Assembly (NCBI GenBank): GCA_026387995.1 | Contig: JAPLKQ010000203.1 | Location: 1-7,775, forward strand | Reading direction: 5' to 3' | Source of the DNA: Bacillota bacterium | GTDB taxonomy: Bacteria > Bacillota_I > Bacilli_A > RFN20 > CAG-826 | DNA: 7,775 nt | Shown here: one piece after another, positions 6,786 to 7,775 of the stretch | How positions within the stretch are numbered: the stretch's first letter is position 1 | How the letters are laid out: every line of letters starts with the position of its first letter | Made by a program: the position numbers and the translations under genes | The notes under the pieces: model-generated | What the model saw: the letters and a program-made list of their open reading frames with translations, nothing else | Told to the model about the DNA's origin: nothing | Database searches by the model: none

Positions 6786-7775
6786 ATGGATATTAAGAAG
6801 CTTGAATCATGGTATCTCGTCAATCAAAGGATTCTTCCTTTTCGCGCGACTAAAAATCCTTATCGCATCTGGGTGAGCGAGATTATGCTACAACAAACCC
6901 AGGTTGATACAGCCTTACCTTTCTATAAGCGCTTTTTAGAGAAATATCCCACGATTAAGGCTTTGGCGAAAGCCTCGGATGACGAACTTCATAAAATGGT
7001 CGAAGGTATCGGCTATTACCGGCGATTTGCCAACATGCTCTTAGCGGCGCGTCAAATCGTCGAATTGTACGATGGCGTCTTTCCAAACACATATGAAGAA
7101 GTCCTGAAACTTCCCGGCATTGGTAAATATACTGCCGGAGCAATCATGTCGATTGCTTTCAATCAGTCTTATAGCGCGCTCGACGGCAATGTCATCCGCG
7201 TACTTTCCCGATATCTAGGCGTTCACGGCGATATGAAAGAAGATAAGAACCGTAAAAAACTAGATGCAATCAATCAATCTTACTTAGAAAAGGCCACCCC
7301 AGAAGTCTACACTCAGGCAATGATGGAACTGGGCGCAATGGTGTGCAAAGTCCAAAACCCGCTGTGCGAGAGTTGCCCGCTTCACGCAACTTGTTTTGCT
7401 TACAAGAATCACCAAATTGAGAACTTCCCCGAGATGTCAAAATCGAAGGCCAAAAAAGAAATCCATTTCATCACTTTGATCTTAAAAAACGATGATCGTT
7501 ATTATGTCCGCAAAAAAGAAGAGAACCTACTTAAGGGAATGTACTTATATCCCCAGTTTGAACTCGAAGATATCGAACATGTTATCGAGTATTTTAAAAG
7601 TTTAGGCGTTCATATCAAAGTGGACGGAAAACCGAAAGACTATAAACATGTATTTACTCACCTAACTTGGCATATGTCTGTCTATCATGCACACGTGATT
7701 TCCGGAGAACTGAAAGATTATCAATTGGTGGATGCCGAAGAACTACAAAAAATCCCGATGGCCATTGCCCATAGG
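6786..7775 (+). CDS. mutY: MutY, A/G-specific adenine DNA glycosylase, 3' end cut by window
   Basis: MutY removes adenine paired with 8-oxoguanine in base-excision repair. All 330 codons from ATG 6786 to the window end are open, with no stop. Seen: catalytic Glu32 in WVSEIMLQQTQV (29-40), the helix-hairpin-helix LPGIGKYTAG (109-118), catalytic Asp133 in LDGNV (132-136), and the [4Fe-4S] ligands Cys187-x6-Cys194-x2-Cys197-x5-Cys203. The C-terminal Nudix-like domain (about 225-330) recognises 8-oxoguanine and contains FTHLTWH (290-296), a variant of the FSH loop. The last residues, IPMAIAHR, match the usual end of the family, so only a few codons are missing. It starts 4 bp after the DUF5655-like gene without a strong ribosome site, pointing to translational coupling. 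It is functionally separate from its upstream neighbours as far as can be seen. Confidence 0.96.
   Translation, partial: MDIKKLESWYLVNQRILPFRATKNPYRIWVSEIMLQQTQVDTALPFYKRFLEKYPTIKALAKASDDELHKMVEGIGYYRRFANMLLAARQIVELYDGVFPNTYEEVLKLPGIGKYTAGAIMSIAFNQSYSALDGNVIRVLSRYLGVHGDMKEDKNRKKLDAINQSYLEKATPEVYTQAMMELGAMVCKVQNPLCESCPLHATCFAYKNHQIENFPEMSKSKAKKEIHFITLILKNDDRYYVRKKEENLLKGMYLYPQFELEDIEHVIEYFKSLGVHIKVDGKPKDYKHVFTHLTWHMSVYHAHVISGELKDYQLVDAEELQKIPMAIAHR

Noticed and set aside
1..7775. CRISPR arrays, insertion sequences, tRNA/rRNA genes, riboswitches, phage or defence genes
   Set aside because: No direct-repeat arrays, terminal inverted repeats, transposase-like proteins or recognisable structured RNAs were seen; nearly all bases are in housekeeping-type genes.

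Overview
The window is a compact stretch of bacterial chromosome. Every supported gene is on the + strand, most intergenic gaps are a few bases or overlaps, and both ends cut through a gene. Base composition is moderate (roughly 45% G+C by eye). Shine-Dalgarno sequences of the AGAGG/GGAGG type precede several genes, TGA is used as a stop (end of tldD), and Trp is encoded by TGG. Together with the style of the proteins (a BdhA-like iron alcohol dehydrogenase, a compact cysteine-motif flavoprotein, a short TldD/TldE pair) this suggests an anaerobic Bacillota or a close Mollicutes/Bacilli relative with the standard genetic code. That placement is an inference, not something the sequence proves.

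Layout: (1) the 3' part of a 5-formyltetrahydrofolate cyclo-ligase gene (2-529); (2) a 142-bp gap with a possible weak promoter; (3) tldD (672-2075) and tldE (2072-3364), overlapping by ATGA; (4) a spermidine/thialysine-type GNAT acetyltransferase (3370-3888); (5) a 7-TM membrane protein of unknown function (3872-4645), whose start lies inside the GNAT gene; (6) a 62-bp gap holding a perfect 6-bp inverted repeat followed by a short T tract; (7) a flavodoxin-fold flavoprotein with an iron-sulfur-flavoprotein-like Cys motif (4708-5244), then an iron-dependent alcohol dehydrogenase (5249-6418); (8) a small DUF5655-like protein (6425-6781); (9) mutY (6786 to the window end), complete except for the last few codons.

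How the genes fit together: TldD and TldE are the two subunits of one metallopeptidase, and no obvious peptide substrate is encoded here. The flavoprotein and alcohol dehydrogenase are only 4 bp apart and probably form a redox pair. MutY protects DNA against 8-oxoguanine mutagenesis. The remaining genes look like housekeeping or accessory metabolism that shares transcription. There is no mobile element, CRISPR array, RNA gene or long repeat. I see no clearly new system. The points most worth a second look are the membrane protein with His/Glu residues inside its helices, the orphan TldD/TldE pair, the Cys-motif flavoprotein/ADH pair, and the inverted repeat at 4669-4684.
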